Of a stretch of 64,000 nucleotides of DNA, positions 1-8,952 are shown piece by piece. The notes under the pieces are model-generated. The model saw nothing but the letters and a program-made list of their open reading frames with translations, did no database searches and was not told where the DNA came from. The translations under genes and the position numbers were made by a program. This stretch comes from Cesiribacteraceae bacterium YIM B00369. GTDB taxonomy: Bacteria; Bacteroidota; Bacteroidia; Cytophagales; Cyclobacteriaceae. The stretch is from contig JAFMYY010000012.1 of assembly GCA_017948555.1 (NCBI GenBank), positions 20,507 through 84,506 of the forward strand. Reading direction: 5' to 3'. Within the stretch, counting starts at the first letter, position 1, and each line of letters starts with the position of its first letter.

Positions 1-1
1 T

Positions 2-163
2 ACGAAAAAGAAATATGGCGAAGGACGGAGGATCTTTAAAATGGCGCCTTTACACCACCATTACCAGAAGCTGCAGTATCATGAAGCTAAAATTGTTACA
101 CGCTTCTGGATTATAGGAATTCTGCTGGCAATCATTACACTTACCACTTTAAAGTTGCGCTAA
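2..163 (+). CDS. mraY: MraY C-terminus (partial)
   Basis: This is the last 53 codons of phospho-N-acetylmuramoyl-pentapeptide transferase, the membrane enzyme that makes lipid I; the rest lies upstream of the window. The frame beginning at base 2 reads through the family's conserved MAPLHHHY motif, followed by a final hydrophobic segment and an LKLR end, which is typical of MraY C-termini. The stop codon lies 4 bp before murD, so the two are probably translated from one transcript, as expected in the dcw cluster. Identification rests on the motif and the gene order. Confidence 0.93.
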   Translation, partial: TKKKYGEGRRIFKMAPLHHHYQKLQYHEAKIVTRFWIIGILLAIITLTTLKLR

Positions 164-167
164 AAGA

Positions 168-1520
168 ATGCAGGAAAAGATCGTTATACTGGGTGCGGGA
201 GAGAGCGGAACCGGTGCGGCCATACTGGCGCAGCGGAAGGGGTTTAGTGTGTTCGTATCGGATAAAAGCAGTATAGCACCTAAGTACAAACAGCGGCTGG
301 AGCAGGAAGGGATAGCCTATGAGGAAGGGCTGCATACAGAAGAGAAAATACTTGATGCCACGGAAGTGGTTAAAAGTCCTGGTATTCCGGAAAAGGCCCC
401 TGTAGTAAAGGCATTGCTGGAAAAAGGGATTCCGGTAATAGATGAACTTGAATTTGCCAGCCGGTATACAAAAAGCAAATTCATTGCCATTACAGGAACC
501 AATGGAAAAACAACCACTACCCTTTTAACTTATCATCTCTTAAAAGAGGCAGGTTTAAATGTGGGGCTGGCAGGGAATATCGGGTTTAGTCTGGCTTTGC
601 AAATAGCTGAAGGTAAGGAGTTCGAATGGGTGGTGCTGGAAGTAAGCTCCTTTCAAATCGATGGGTTCAGGAAATTTCATCCGCAGGTTGCGGTATTGCT
701 GAATATCACTCCTGATCACCTCGACCGCTATAATTACCGGATTGAGGAGTATGTGGATTCTAAATTCGGTCTTATCCGTAATATGGGAGCCGGAGATGTG
801 TTTATATATAATGCAGATGACAGGCTTATAGCGGATGGCCTGGGGTCCCGGAACATAAGGGTACAGGAACGGGCTATAAGTGCTGATGAAAAAAAGGGAG
901 ATGCAGCAGCTCTTATCCGGCAAGGTGAGCTAAAGCTGAATAATGGAGGAAATGAAGTTCTGCTTGAGCTGGAGAATTTGCCGTTAAAGGGCAGGCACAA
1001 CAGTATAAATATGGCGGGCGCAGCCCTGGCAGCACTGGAGGCTGGGGTAAAGCCCGGTCGTTTACAGGAGTTGTTGGCATCCTTTAAAAATGCTCCCCAC
1101 CGTATGCAGCCTGTAGCCGAATTTAATGGAGTTGAATATATAAATGATTCCAAGGCTACTAATGTAGATGCTGTTTTTTATGCCCTTGAAGCAATGCAAA
1201 AGCCTGTGGTGTGGATTGCAGGAGGGGTGGATAAAGGTAATGAATATGAACAGCTGCGTGAGGTGGCAGCCGGGGTAAGGGTTTTGGTTTGCCTTGGAAC
1301 AGATAACAGTAAGTTGAGAAAGGCTTTTGAAGGATCAATTCCTGAAATTTATGAAACATCAGGTATGCAGCAGGCGGTAAGTATTGCCTGCCGGGTGGCA
1401 CGGGCCGGAGAGGTGGTTTTATTATCTCCGGCCTGTGCAAGTTTTGATCTTTTCCGGAATTACGAAGACCGGGGAGAGCAGTTTACGAGGTTTTCACAGT
1501 CTTTAGGGCAGCAACAATAA
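168..1520 (+). CDS. murD: UDP-N-acetylmuramoylalanine--D-glutamate ligase MurD
   Basis: A cytoplasmic ATP-dependent ligase that adds D-glutamate to UDP-MurNAc-L-Ala in peptidoglycan precursor synthesis. The 450-residue length is normal. The N-terminal Rossmann-like domain starts with VILGAGESGTG, the Mur ligase ATP-binding loop GTNGKTTTT lies near residue 110, and the LNITPDHLDRY and APHRMQ motifs of the central and C-terminal domains follow. The ATG lies 4 bp after mraY and 11 bp separate its stop from ftsW, which indicates one operon. Confidence 0.97.
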   Translation: MQEKIVILGAGESGTGAAILAQRKGFSVFVSDKSSIAPKYKQRLEQEGIAYEEGLHTEEKILDATEVVKSPGIPEKAPVVKALLEKGIPVIDELEFASRYTKSKFIAITGTNGKTTTTLLTYHLLKEAGLNVGLAGNIGFSLALQIAEGKEFEWVVLEVSSFQIDGFRKFHPQVAVLLNITPDHLDRYNYRIEEYVDSKFGLIRNMGAGDVFIYNADDRLIADGLGSRNIRVQERAISADEKKGDAAALIRQGELKLNNGGNEVLLELENLPLKGRHNSINMAGAALAALEAGVKPGRLQELLASFKNAPHRMQPVAEFNGVEYINDSKATNVDAVFYALEAMQKPVVWIAGGVDKGNEYEQLREVAAGVRVLVCLGTDNSKLRKAFEGSIPEIYETSGMQQAVSIACRVARAGEVVLLSPACASFDLFRNYEDRGEQFTRFSQSLGQQQ

Positions 1521-1531
1521 AAATAATCAGT

Positions 1532-2689
1532 ATGAATACCATAAAGATCTGGGCGCAAAATAATCTGAAAGGAGATCCTGTCATCTGGCTGATCGTTTTC
1601 TTTCTTTCTGTTATCAGTATACTGGTGGTGTATAGCGCTACGGGAACACTGGCATTTAAGCGCGACCAGCAGGTGGAGCAGTACCTGGTAAATCATTCTT
1701 TTCTGATGTTTATCAGCTTGTTTGCTATGTGGGCAGCTCATAAGGTCGATTACCGGTATTATTCCAGGTTATCACGCTTTGCTCTTTTGTTGTCGATTCC
1801 GTTATTGCTTTATGCTTATTTCTTTGGTTCCAACATTAACGATGCAAGCCGCTGGATTGAAATTCCGCTTATCAATAAAACATTTCAGCCCTCTGACTTA
1901 GCCAAACTGGCCCTCATTACTAATCTGGCGGCAATGCTTAGCCGGAGGCAGCAAAATATTGATGATTTTAAAAAGGCTCTTATTCCTATTCTGATCTGGA
2001 TAGGGATTATATGCGGAATGATTGCCATGACAAACTTTTCCACAGCAACCCTTTTATTTATTACCTGCATGTTGCTGATGTTTGTGGGCAGGGTTCCTGT
2101 TAAATACCTTTTTCTGTTGGTGCTGGTAGGTGTTATGGCTGGTTCGCTTGCCATGTTTATCGGGCAGCGTGGTGGTACGGTGGTGAGCAGGATTGAAAAT
2201 TTCGTCAGTGGCACAGAGGTATCCTTTCAGGCAGAGCAGTCTTATATAGCTATTGCCACCGGTGGAATTACGGGGAAGGGTCCCGGTAAGAGCGATCAGC
2301 GGAACTTTCTTCCGCACCCTTATTCCGACTTTATTTATGCTATTATTATTGAAGAATATGGTATTGCAGGGGGGCTGTTTGTGCTGTTCCTTTATCTGGC
2401 ACTGCTGTACCGTGGCATGCGGCTGGTTTCGGTCAGCGAGCGGGCCTTCGGTGGTCTGCTGTCTGCAGGACTGAGCTTTGCGCTGGTGTTGCAGGCAATG
2501 GTAAATATGGGAGTTTCGGTAGGTATTTTACCAATTACGGGTTTGCCCCTCCCGCTGATTAGTATGGGGGGAACCTCGCTGCTGTTTACAGGACTTTCCA
2601 TGGGGATCATCCTGAGTGTGAGCCGCGGAGATATTTCCGAAGTTAAAACGGAGAAGAAAGATTTAGGAAATTATGCAAAGGCTGCATAA
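1532..2689 (+). CDS. ftsW: SEDS peptidoglycan glycosyltransferase FtsW
   Basis: A polytopic inner-membrane protein of the SEDS family that polymerises lipid II at the division septum together with a class B penicillin-binding protein. The 385-residue sequence has about ten hydrophobic segments. Family motifs include the loop with GKGPGKSDQRNFLPHPYSDF and the C-terminal LPLPLISMGGTS segment, equivalent to the usual PFISYGGSS. Position between murD and murG supports FtsW rather than RodA. The following 90 bp to murG are AT-rich and hold no separate gene. Confidence 0.95.
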   Translation: MNTIKIWAQNNLKGDPVIWLIVFFLSVISILVVYSATGTLAFKRDQQVEQYLVNHSFLMFISLFAMWAAHKVDYRYYSRLSRFALLLSIPLLLYAYFFGSNINDASRWIEIPLINKTFQPSDLAKLALITNLAAMLSRRQQNIDDFKKALIPILIWIGIICGMIAMTNFSTATLLFITCMLLMFVGRVPVKYLFLLVLVGVMAGSLAMFIGQRGGTVVSRIENFVSGTEVSFQAEQSYIAIATGGITGKGPGKSDQRNFLPHPYSDFIYAIIIEEYGIAGGLFVLFLYLALLYRGMRLVSVSERAFGGLLSAGLSFALVLQAMVNMGVSVGILPITGLPLPLISMGGTSLLFTGLSMGIILSVSRGDISEVKTEKKDLGNYAKAA

Positions 2690-2779
2690 TAATATCAGGT
2701 TTTAAGAAAATAAATTCCGCCAAAAAGAGTAGAATTATCTTAAAATTTATTTATTTAATGAAATTAATTAGAAATAGTT

Positions 2780-3889
2780 ATTAAAAATAGCCGACCATAT
2801 CGAATTATAATAAGTGGAGGAGGCACCGGAGGCCATATCTATCCTGCCATTGCTATTGCCGATGCCCTCAGGCAACTGCAGCCAGGCATTGAGCTTTTAT
2901 TCGTGGGAGCCGAAAACAGGATGGAAATGCAGAAGGTGCCGGAAGCCGGATATCCTATAGAAGGATTAAGGATCAGCGGCCTTCAGCGAAAGCTGACTCT
3001 TGAGAACCTGTCCTTTCCACTGAAGCTGATTGCCAGTATCCGCAAAGCGGGTGCTATTGTAAAGCGCTTTCAGCCGGATGCTGTAGTGGGTGTGGGCGGT
3101 TATGCCAGCGGACCTTTGGTTTATGCCGCTACCCGTAAGGGTGTTCCCGGTTTGTTGCAGGAACAAAATTCTTATGCAGGGCTTACGAATAAGTGGCTGG
3201 CGAAGCGGGTAAAGAAAATTTGTGTGGCTTATCCTGGTCTTGAAAAATACTTTCCGGCTCAAAAACTGGTTTTTACCGGCAACCCGGTGCGCAGCGATAT
3301 TCAGAACCTTGAAAAGAAGAAAGCAGAAGCATTACAGTTTTACGGTTTTAAGCCGGATAAAAAAGTGCTCCTGGTTATAGGAGGCAGTTTAGGCGCCCGC
3401 ACCCTTAACGAAGGAATTAAGGGAGGGCTGCAGGCCCTGGAGCAGGCCGGTATACAACTAATCTGGCAAACCGGTAAGTTCTATTACGATAAGCTGGTGC
3501 AGGAATTGGGCGAAAAGCCGGGGGAGAACATCAGGATGCAGCCTTTCATAAAAGAAATGCAACTGGCTTATGCAGCTGCCGATGTAGTGGTTTCGCGGGC
3601 AGGGGCTTTGTCAATATCTGAATTATGCCTGGCAGCAAAACCGGCGGTACTGGTTCCATCGCCTAATGTGGCGGAAGACCATCAGACAAAAAATGCAATG
3701 ACCCTGGTAGGGGTGGAGGCTGCCGTACTGGTAAAGGATACCGAAGCTCCGGTTAAACTGGTAACAGAAGCGCTGGCCCTTTTAAAGGACGAGGCAAAAC
3801 AGGAAAAATTAAGCAGGAACATCAGTAAGCTGGCAAGGCCCGATGCGGCCCGCCAGATTGCAGAGGAAATATTAAAAATAATATCTTGA
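2780..3889 (+). CDS. murG: UDP-GlcNAc transferase MurG (lipid II synthesis), non-canonical start
   Basis: A membrane-associated glycosyltransferase that adds GlcNAc to lipid I to make lipid II. The glycine-rich motif SGGGTGGHIYPA, essential for the family, is encoded at 2813-2848, upstream of the first in-frame ATG/GTG-type start (GTG at 2903). The frame is open back to a TAA at 2765 and contains no ATG, GTG or TTG before the motif. The best candidate is ATT at 2780, giving a start reading (M)KNSRPYRIII, which resembles relatives and gives 369 residues, a normal length. ATA at 2774 is an alternative. A sequencing or assembly error, or a real mutation, cannot be excluded. The 3' end overlaps murC. 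Confidence 0.9.
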   Translation: MKNSRPYRIIISGGGTGGHIYPAIAIADALRQLQPGIELLFVGAENRMEMQKVPEAGYPIEGLRISGLQRKLTLENLSFPLKLIASIRKAGAIVKRFQPDAVVGVGGYASGPLVYAATRKGVPGLLQEQNSYAGLTNKWLAKRVKKICVAYPGLEKYFPAQKLVFTGNPVRSDIQNLEKKKAEALQFYGFKPDKKVLLVIGGSLGARTLNEGIKGGLQALEQAGIQLIWQTGKFYYDKLVQELGEKPGENIRMQPFIKEMQLAYAAADVVVSRAGALSISELCLAAKPAVLVPSPNVAEDHQTKNAMTLVGVEAAVLVKDTEAPVKLVTEALALLKDEAKQEKLSRNISKLARPDAARQIAEEILKIIS

Positions 3890-5283
3890 AGCTGGACGAA
3901 ATACATAACGTATACTTTTTAGGCATAGGCGGCATTGGCATGAGCGCCCTGGCCCGTTGGTTCCTGCTGCAGGGGATGCAGGTGGCAGGCTACGACCGCA
4001 CCTCTACCGGGCTTACAAAACAGCTTGAGGCAGAAGGGATGTCCATCCATTTTGAGGATGCCGTGGCCGGTATTCCCTCCTGGGTGGAGCAGGAAAAGGA
4101 ACATACGCTTGTAATTTATACGCCTGCCATACCTAAAGACCACGTGGAATTCAATTATTTGAAATCCAAAGGTTTTGATATTAAGAAAAGAGCAGAAGTA
4201 TTAGGAATTATTACTCAGGCTTATTACACTATTGCGGTAGCAGGTACCCATGGGAAAACCACTACCTCTTCCATGATCGCTCACATCCTGAAAGATTCAG
4301 GTAAAGCATGTTCGGCCTTTTTAGGAGGTATTGCCGCCAACTATAACTCAAACCTCATCTGGCATACCGGTGAGGAAAAAGCAGTGGTAGTGGTAGAGGC
4401 CGATGAGTTTGACCGTTCCTTTCTCTGGCTAAAGCCAAACATTGCGGTAGTAACGGCTACAGATGCCGACCACCTCGATATTTACGGAGAGCATGGTGCT
4501 TTGGTGCAGTCTTTTACAGACTTTGTGGAAAGAACAGATACTGCAGGAAAAATATTCCTGAGCAGCCGGGCTGCAGAAGTGCTGGCAGGGGCTGCAGCAA
4601 AACAGGCAGGTACCTGGGTTTATTCCGCCGGAGCAAATACTGATTGCAGGGCTGAGAACATCCGTATTGAAGAGGGCCGTTTTGTTTTTGATTATGTAAG
4701 TGTGCATGATATTATTAAAGGGCTGTATATGCAGATGCCGGGTTTTCATAATGTGGAAAACGCAGTGGCTGCCATAAGCGTGGCTTTGGAACTTGGTTTA
4801 AAAGAAGAAGATATACGGCGCTCCCTTAGCAATTACAGAGGGGTTAAAAGAAGATTTGAATATATTTTGAACGAAGCAGGTAAAACTGTGTTCATTGATG
4901 ACTATGCTCATCATCCGGAGGAGATAAGTGCTTTTCTTAAATCGGTAAAAGCTTTGTTTCCGGAGAAAAAAATAACAGCCATATTTCAGCCACACCTTTT
5001 TAGCCGTACCCGCGATTTTGCGGAAGGTTTTGGAGCCTCGTTAAGTCTGGCCGATGAAGTGATTCTGACCGGTATTTATCCGGCAAGGGAGTTGCCTGTG
5101 GAAGGTGTAAGTTCTGACTTGATTTTCAGGAATATAACAGCAGAGAAGAAAGAACTCATTGATATAGTACAGTTACCTGAGCGGGTAAGGGAAGGAGATT
5201 TTGAAGTTTTGGTAACCATTGGAGCGGGAGATATTGATAAGCAGGTGGCTGTGATCCGTGATATTTTAAATGAAAAAAAATGA
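3886..5283 (+). CDS. murC: UDP-N-acetylmuramate--L-alanine ligase MurC
   Basis: A cytoplasmic ATP-dependent ligase that adds L-alanine to UDP-MurNAc, the first amino acid of the peptide stem. The 465 residues start with the family's nucleotide-binding GIGGIGMSALARW segment. The ATP loop GTHGKTTTSSM lies near residue 120, and DDYAHHPEEI and FQPHLFSRTRDF follow in the C-terminal half. The start is TTG at 3886, which overlaps the murG stop as TTGA; this suggests translational coupling. No upstream ATG fits. The stop overlaps ftsQ by an ATGA. Confidence 0.96.
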   Translation: MKLDEIHNVYFLGIGGIGMSALARWFLLQGMQVAGYDRTSTGLTKQLEAEGMSIHFEDAVAGIPSWVEQEKEHTLVIYTPAIPKDHVEFNYLKSKGFDIKKRAEVLGIITQAYYTIAVAGTHGKTTTSSMIAHILKDSGKACSAFLGGIAANYNSNLIWHTGEEKAVVVVEADEFDRSFLWLKPNIAVVTATDADHLDIYGEHGALVQSFTDFVERTDTAGKIFLSSRAAEVLAGAAAKQAGTWVYSAGANTDCRAENIRIEEGRFVFDYVSVHDIIKGLYMQMPGFHNVENAVAAISVALELGLKEEDIRRSLSNYRGVKRRFEYILNEAGKTVFIDDYAHHPEEISAFLKSVKALFPEKKITAIFQPHLFSRTRDFAEGFGASLSLADEVILTGIYPARELPVEGVSSDLIFRNITAEKKELIDIVQLPERVREGDFEVLVTIGAGDIDKQVAVIRDILNEKK

Positions 5284-6050
5284 AGCTAACAGCTAACCCG
5301 AAATTATGGAAAACGGGAAAATGGCTGCTTGCTTCGGCAGCCATTCTTGGGAGTGTAGGCCTGGTTGCCCTTAAAGAGGAGGAGAAGTCGTTCAGGGATA
5401 TCGTAATAAATATCGATAACCAGTACGATAACTACTTTATAAATGAGAATGATGTAATGCACCTTTTAACCGAAGGTGGGACAGAAAAAATTTTAGGCGC
5501 AGGATACGAAAGTTTAAGCCTTAAAAAACTGGAAAATAGGTTAAAGACTCATAAGTTTGTAAACGGTACGGAAGTCTACAAAGATTTCAAGGGTAACTTA
5601 TTTGTGAATATTACACAAAACAGGCCGCTAGCCCGAATCGTCCGGCAGTATAGCGCTCATGCGTACATTGGTACCGAAGGGCAGATCCTGCCGGTTTCCG
5701 AACGTTTTACCGCCCGGGTGCCGCTTATTAGCGGTCCTTATACCGACAAACTTGTGAAACAGGACCTTACGGAAACAGAAGATGGCAGAGCCATATATGA
5801 GCTGCTGCGTTTTATAGAATCTGATCCGTTTTGGAAAGCCCAGATCGCGCAGCTGGATATTGACGCGAAAGGCAATATTACCATGTATCCACAGGTGACC
5901 AAACAAATTATAGAGTTTGGTAAAGCCGGGCAGATTGAACAAAAGTTTAAGAAGCTCAAAATATTCTATACTAAAATTCTACCCGGGCAGGGATGGAATA
6001 ACTATAGGAAAGTAAATGTAAAGTACCAGGACCAGATCATTTGTGAATAA
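5280..6050 (+). CDS. ftsQ: Cell division protein FtsQ
   Basis: A bitopic division protein that links cytoplasmic and periplasmic divisome parts. The 256-residue sequence has a short basic N-terminus, one membrane segment at about residues 14-31 (WLLASAAILGSVGLVAL), then a periplasmic POTRA-like region with FVNGTEVYKDFKGNLFVNI, typical of FtsQ/DivIB. Primary sequence similarity in this family is weak, so the position between murC and ftsA is a major part of the call. The ATG overlaps the murC stop (ATGA). Confidence 0.9.
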   Translation: MKLTANPKLWKTGKWLLASAAILGSVGLVALKEEEKSFRDIVINIDNQYDNYFINENDVMHLLTEGGTEKILGAGYESLSLKKLENRLKTHKFVNGTEVYKDFKGNLFVNITQNRPLARIVRQYSAHAYIGTEGQILPVSERFTARVPLISGPYTDKLVKQDLTETEDGRAIYELLRFIESDPFWKAQIAQLDIDAKGNITMYPQVTKQIIEFGKAGQIEQKFKKLKIFYTKILPGQGWNNYRKVNVKYQDQIICE

Positions 6051-6062
6051 CTTTTTTTAGGC

Positions 6063-7385
6063 ATGCAAGAAGATAAAATAGTAGTCGGACTCGATATTGG
6101 AACCACAAAAATATGTGTGATTGTGGGTCGCAGAAACGAATATGGTAAGCTCGAGGTAATGGGCATGGGCAAGGCCGTTTCTGATGGTGTAGTAAGAGGT
6201 ATTGTAACCAATATTGATAAAACAGTAAGTGGCATTGAAAAAGCCATTGCTGAAGCAGAGGAGCAGTCAGGCATCAATATTGGTGTTGTGAATGTAGGTA
6301 TTGCCGGGCAGCATATCAAAAGTTCCATCCACCATGGAAGCATTACCCGTAATACTTCTGATGAGGAAATTACCGTGGAAGATGTAAACCGCCTGACAAA
6401 CGATATGTACCGTATCGTGATTCCGCCGGGCAGCGAAATTATTCACGTAATGCCACAAAACTATACCGTAGATTACGAAGAAGATATCAAGGATCCGGTA
6501 GGTATGTCGGGGGTAAAGCTGGAGGCCGACTTCCACATTATTACCGCACAGACCAATGCCATTAATAACGTGAACAAATGTGTGCGCAGGGCTGGCCTGG
6601 AAATTGAAAACCTGATTCTGGAACCACTTGCCAGCAGCCTTGCAGTGCTGAGCGAAGAGGAGAAGGAAGCAGGTGTGTGTCTGGTGGATATTGGCGGAGG
6701 TACTACTGATATTGCTATTTTTCACGACAATATTATCCGCCATACTGCAGTTGTTCCTTTTGGAGGCAATATTATAACCTCTGATATTAAGCAGGGCTGT
6801 ATGGTAATGCAGCACCAGGCCGAGTTGCTGAAAACTAAATTTGGCCGTGCCATTGCTGAAGAAGCCAGTGAGAATGAGATTGTATCTATCCCCGGCTTAA
6901 GGAACCGTGCACCTAAAGAAATTTCCATTAAAAATCTGGCTCATATTATTGAGGCCCGTATGGAGGAAATTATTGAACTGGTGCATACGGAAATTATTAC
7001 CTCAGGCTATGAAAACCGGCTTGCCGGTGGTATTGTAATTACCGGCGGCGGATCGCAGCTGGGAGGTGTTAAGCACCTGTTCGAGTTTATGACAGGTATG
7101 GATGCGCGGATAGGATACCCTAACGAGCACCTTGGTAAGAGCAAAATTGAGCTTGTGAAGAGCCCGATGTATGCAACTACAGTTGGTCTGGTTCTTTCAG
7201 GATTTAAGGCAGTTGATGACCGTGAAAATCATTATAATGAAAAGCGTAATCAGCAGCAGGTGAAGCAACAGGTGAAGAAGGAAACAAAAAGTAATTCCGG
7301 TTCCGGAGGTGGTTTTTTTGGCCGCATTCTGGACAAAACAAAAAATCTGTTGATCGACGATATAGACGATAGAGAAGATTATTAA
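6063..7385 (+). CDS. ftsA: Cell division protein FtsA
   Basis: An actin-like ATPase that tethers FtsZ filaments to the membrane. It starts with the phosphate-1 motif GLDIGTTKICVIVG, has the phosphate-2 motif VDIGGGTTDIAIF near residue 210 and the adenosine motif GGIVITGGGSQLGG near residue 325. The last 60 residues are a Lys/Gln-rich linker followed by GGFFGRILDKTKNLL, a plausible amphipathic membrane-targeting helix, then an acidic tail. The 440-residue length is usual in Bacteroidota. It is 12 bp downstream of ftsQ and 43 bp upstream of ftsZ. Confidence 0.97.
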   Translation: MQEDKIVVGLDIGTTKICVIVGRRNEYGKLEVMGMGKAVSDGVVRGIVTNIDKTVSGIEKAIAEAEEQSGINIGVVNVGIAGQHIKSSIHHGSITRNTSDEEITVEDVNRLTNDMYRIVIPPGSEIIHVMPQNYTVDYEEDIKDPVGMSGVKLEADFHIITAQTNAINNVNKCVRRAGLEIENLILEPLASSLAVLSEEEKEAGVCLVDIGGGTTDIAIFHDNIIRHTAVVPFGGNIITSDIKQGCMVMQHQAELLKTKFGRAIAEEASENEIVSIPGLRNRAPKEISIKNLAHIIEARMEEIIELVHTEIITSGYENRLAGGIVITGGGSQLGGVKHLFEFMTGMDARIGYPNEHLGKSKIELVKSPMYATTVGLVLSGFKAVDDRENHYNEKRNQQQVKQQVKKETKSNSGSGGGFFGRILDKTKNLLIDDIDDREDY

Positions 7386-7412
7386 TTTAGTAAACCAGGA
7401 TTTTTTTTAATA

Positions 7413-7420
7413 GGAAGGAG
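7413..7420 (+). promoter_or_regulatory. Shine-Dalgarno sequence of ftsZ
   Basis: GGAAGGAG lies 8 bases before the ftsZ ATG. A strong purine-rich ribosome binding site is uncommon among the genes of this window, most of which have A/T-rich leaders. It fits the need for high FtsZ output from a long operon. Confidence 0.7.
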
Positions 7421-7428
7421 AATTTATT

Positions 7429-8952
7429 ATGACAGACAATAAGTATTCTTTCGAGATGCCATCACATCACAAATCTATTATTAAGGTAATAGGAGTAGGG
7501 GGCGGCGGTAGTAACGCTGTTAACCACATGTTTAGCCAGGGAATCCGCGACGTGGAATTCTACGTTTGTAATACCGATTCCCAGGCCCTGAAAGGCAGTA
7601 TTGTACCTAACAAGCTGCAAATAGGGGTAAACCTGACCGAAGGGCTGGGTGCAGGCGCTAACCCTGAAAAAGGAAAAAATGCGGCAATCGAAAGTAAAGA
7701 AGAAATACGCGACCTCCTGAGCAAGGACACCAAAATGGTGTTTATTACTGCTGGTATGGGGGGTGGAACAGGTACCGGTGCAGCTCCTGAAATTGCACGC
7801 GTAGCCAAGGAGCTGGGCGTACTTACAGTGGGTATTGTAACCCTGCCATTCAATTTTGAAGGCCGTAAAAAGTTAAAGCAGGCCCAGAAGGGAATAGATG
7901 AGCTTAAGAGCAATTGCGATACAGTAATTGTAATCCTTAACGATAAGCTTCGTGAGATTTACGGTAACCTGCCTATCAGCGATGCTTTTGCACAGGCCGA
8001 TAATGTATTGACCACTGCAGCTAAAGGTATTGCAGAAATTATAACAGTTCCGGGCCATGTAAACGTCGATTTTGAAGATGTTAAAACGGTAATGAAGGAC
8101 TCCGGTGCTGCTGTTATGGGCTCTGCCCAGACAGAAGGTGAAAACAGGGCCCGCCGTGCTGCGGAAGAGGCTATTTCTTCACCATTGCTGGACAGCCGTA
8201 ACATTCTTGGTGCCCAGAAGATCCTGCTCTCCATTATTTCCGGTGAACAGGCAGAGCTGCAAATGGATGAACTTACCGAAATTACTGAGTTTATCCAGGA
8301 TAAAGCCGGTGACGATGCGGAGGTGATCTTCGGCCACGGTATCGATCCGGAATTAGGAAACTGTATTCGTGTAACTGTTATAGCTACCGGATTCAGCCTG
8401 GAGGAATCTCAAACATTTCAGGAAGAAAAAAAGCGCGTAATTGATCTGGAATCAAATAAGCAACTGAACCTGTATGAGCAGGAGCAGGCGAACCAGTTCA
8501 ATAATACCACCAGTGAGGAGCCTAAGCAGGGCAACAGAGGATATACCTTTGAGCAGCCTGTAAATAAGCCTAAGCAGGATGAGAGAGATACGCCTAATTA
8601 TATTGACCTTGGTGAGGAATACGAGTTTGTAAGTGCAAAGCCACAGGGTTTTGAGGCCAGTGTTAATTATGAATACGAGGACGAGTCTGACGACAGGATG
8701 GCATACAAGCGCCAGAACCTGATGGATAAAGCCAAAGAGCGTGTTCGCCGGTTAAGCGGGCTTAAGCAATACAATCCGTCTCATAACGACGACGATTATC
8801 GTGACCGCCTGGATACTCCTGCCTATCTGCGCAAGAATGTCCGCCTTCAGGATGTACCGCATTCTTCAGAGAAGAATATTTCGCGCTACAACCTGAATGA
8901 CGATAACCAGATACTGGGAAATAATAAGTTTTTACACGATAACGTAGACTAA
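7429..8952 (+). CDS. ftsZ: Cell division GTPase FtsZ
   Basis: Tubulin-like GTPase that forms the division ring. The GTPase signature GMGGGTGTGAAPEIA lies near residue 105 and the globular domain ends near residue 325. A charged, Gln/Asn/Glu-rich linker of about 130 residues follows. The usual C-terminal peptide appears as LDTPAYLRK at residues 461-469, but 38 further residues ending in KFLHDNVD follow it, so the protein is longer (507) than the proteobacterial form. The stop overlaps the convergent flavin reductase gene by 4 bp. Confidence 0.98.
   Translation: MTDNKYSFEMPSHHKSIIKVIGVGGGGSNAVNHMFSQGIRDVEFYVCNTDSQALKGSIVPNKLQIGVNLTEGLGAGANPEKGKNAAIESKEEIRDLLSKDTKMVFITAGMGGGTGTGAAPEIARVAKELGVLTVGIVTLPFNFEGRKKLKQAQKGIDELKSNCDTVIVILNDKLREIYGNLPISDAFAQADNVLTTAAKGIAEIITVPGHVNVDFEDVKTVMKDSGAAVMGSAQTEGENRARRAAEEAISSPLLDSRNILGAQKILLSIISGEQAELQMDELTEITEFIQDKAGDDAEVIFGHGIDPELGNCIRVTVIATGFSLEESQTFQEEKKRVIDLESNKQLNLYEQEQANQFNNTTSEEPKQGNRGYTFEQPVNKPKQDERDTPNYIDLGEEYEFVSAKPQGFEASVNYEYEDESDDRMAYKRQNLMDKAKERVRRLSGLKQYNPSHNDDDYRDRLDTPAYLRKNVRLQDVPHSSEKNISRYNLNDDNQILGNNKFLHDNVD

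Noticed and set aside
2903..3889. murG starting at GTG 2903
   Set aside because: This start would remove the glycine-rich SGGGTGGH motif needed for function.
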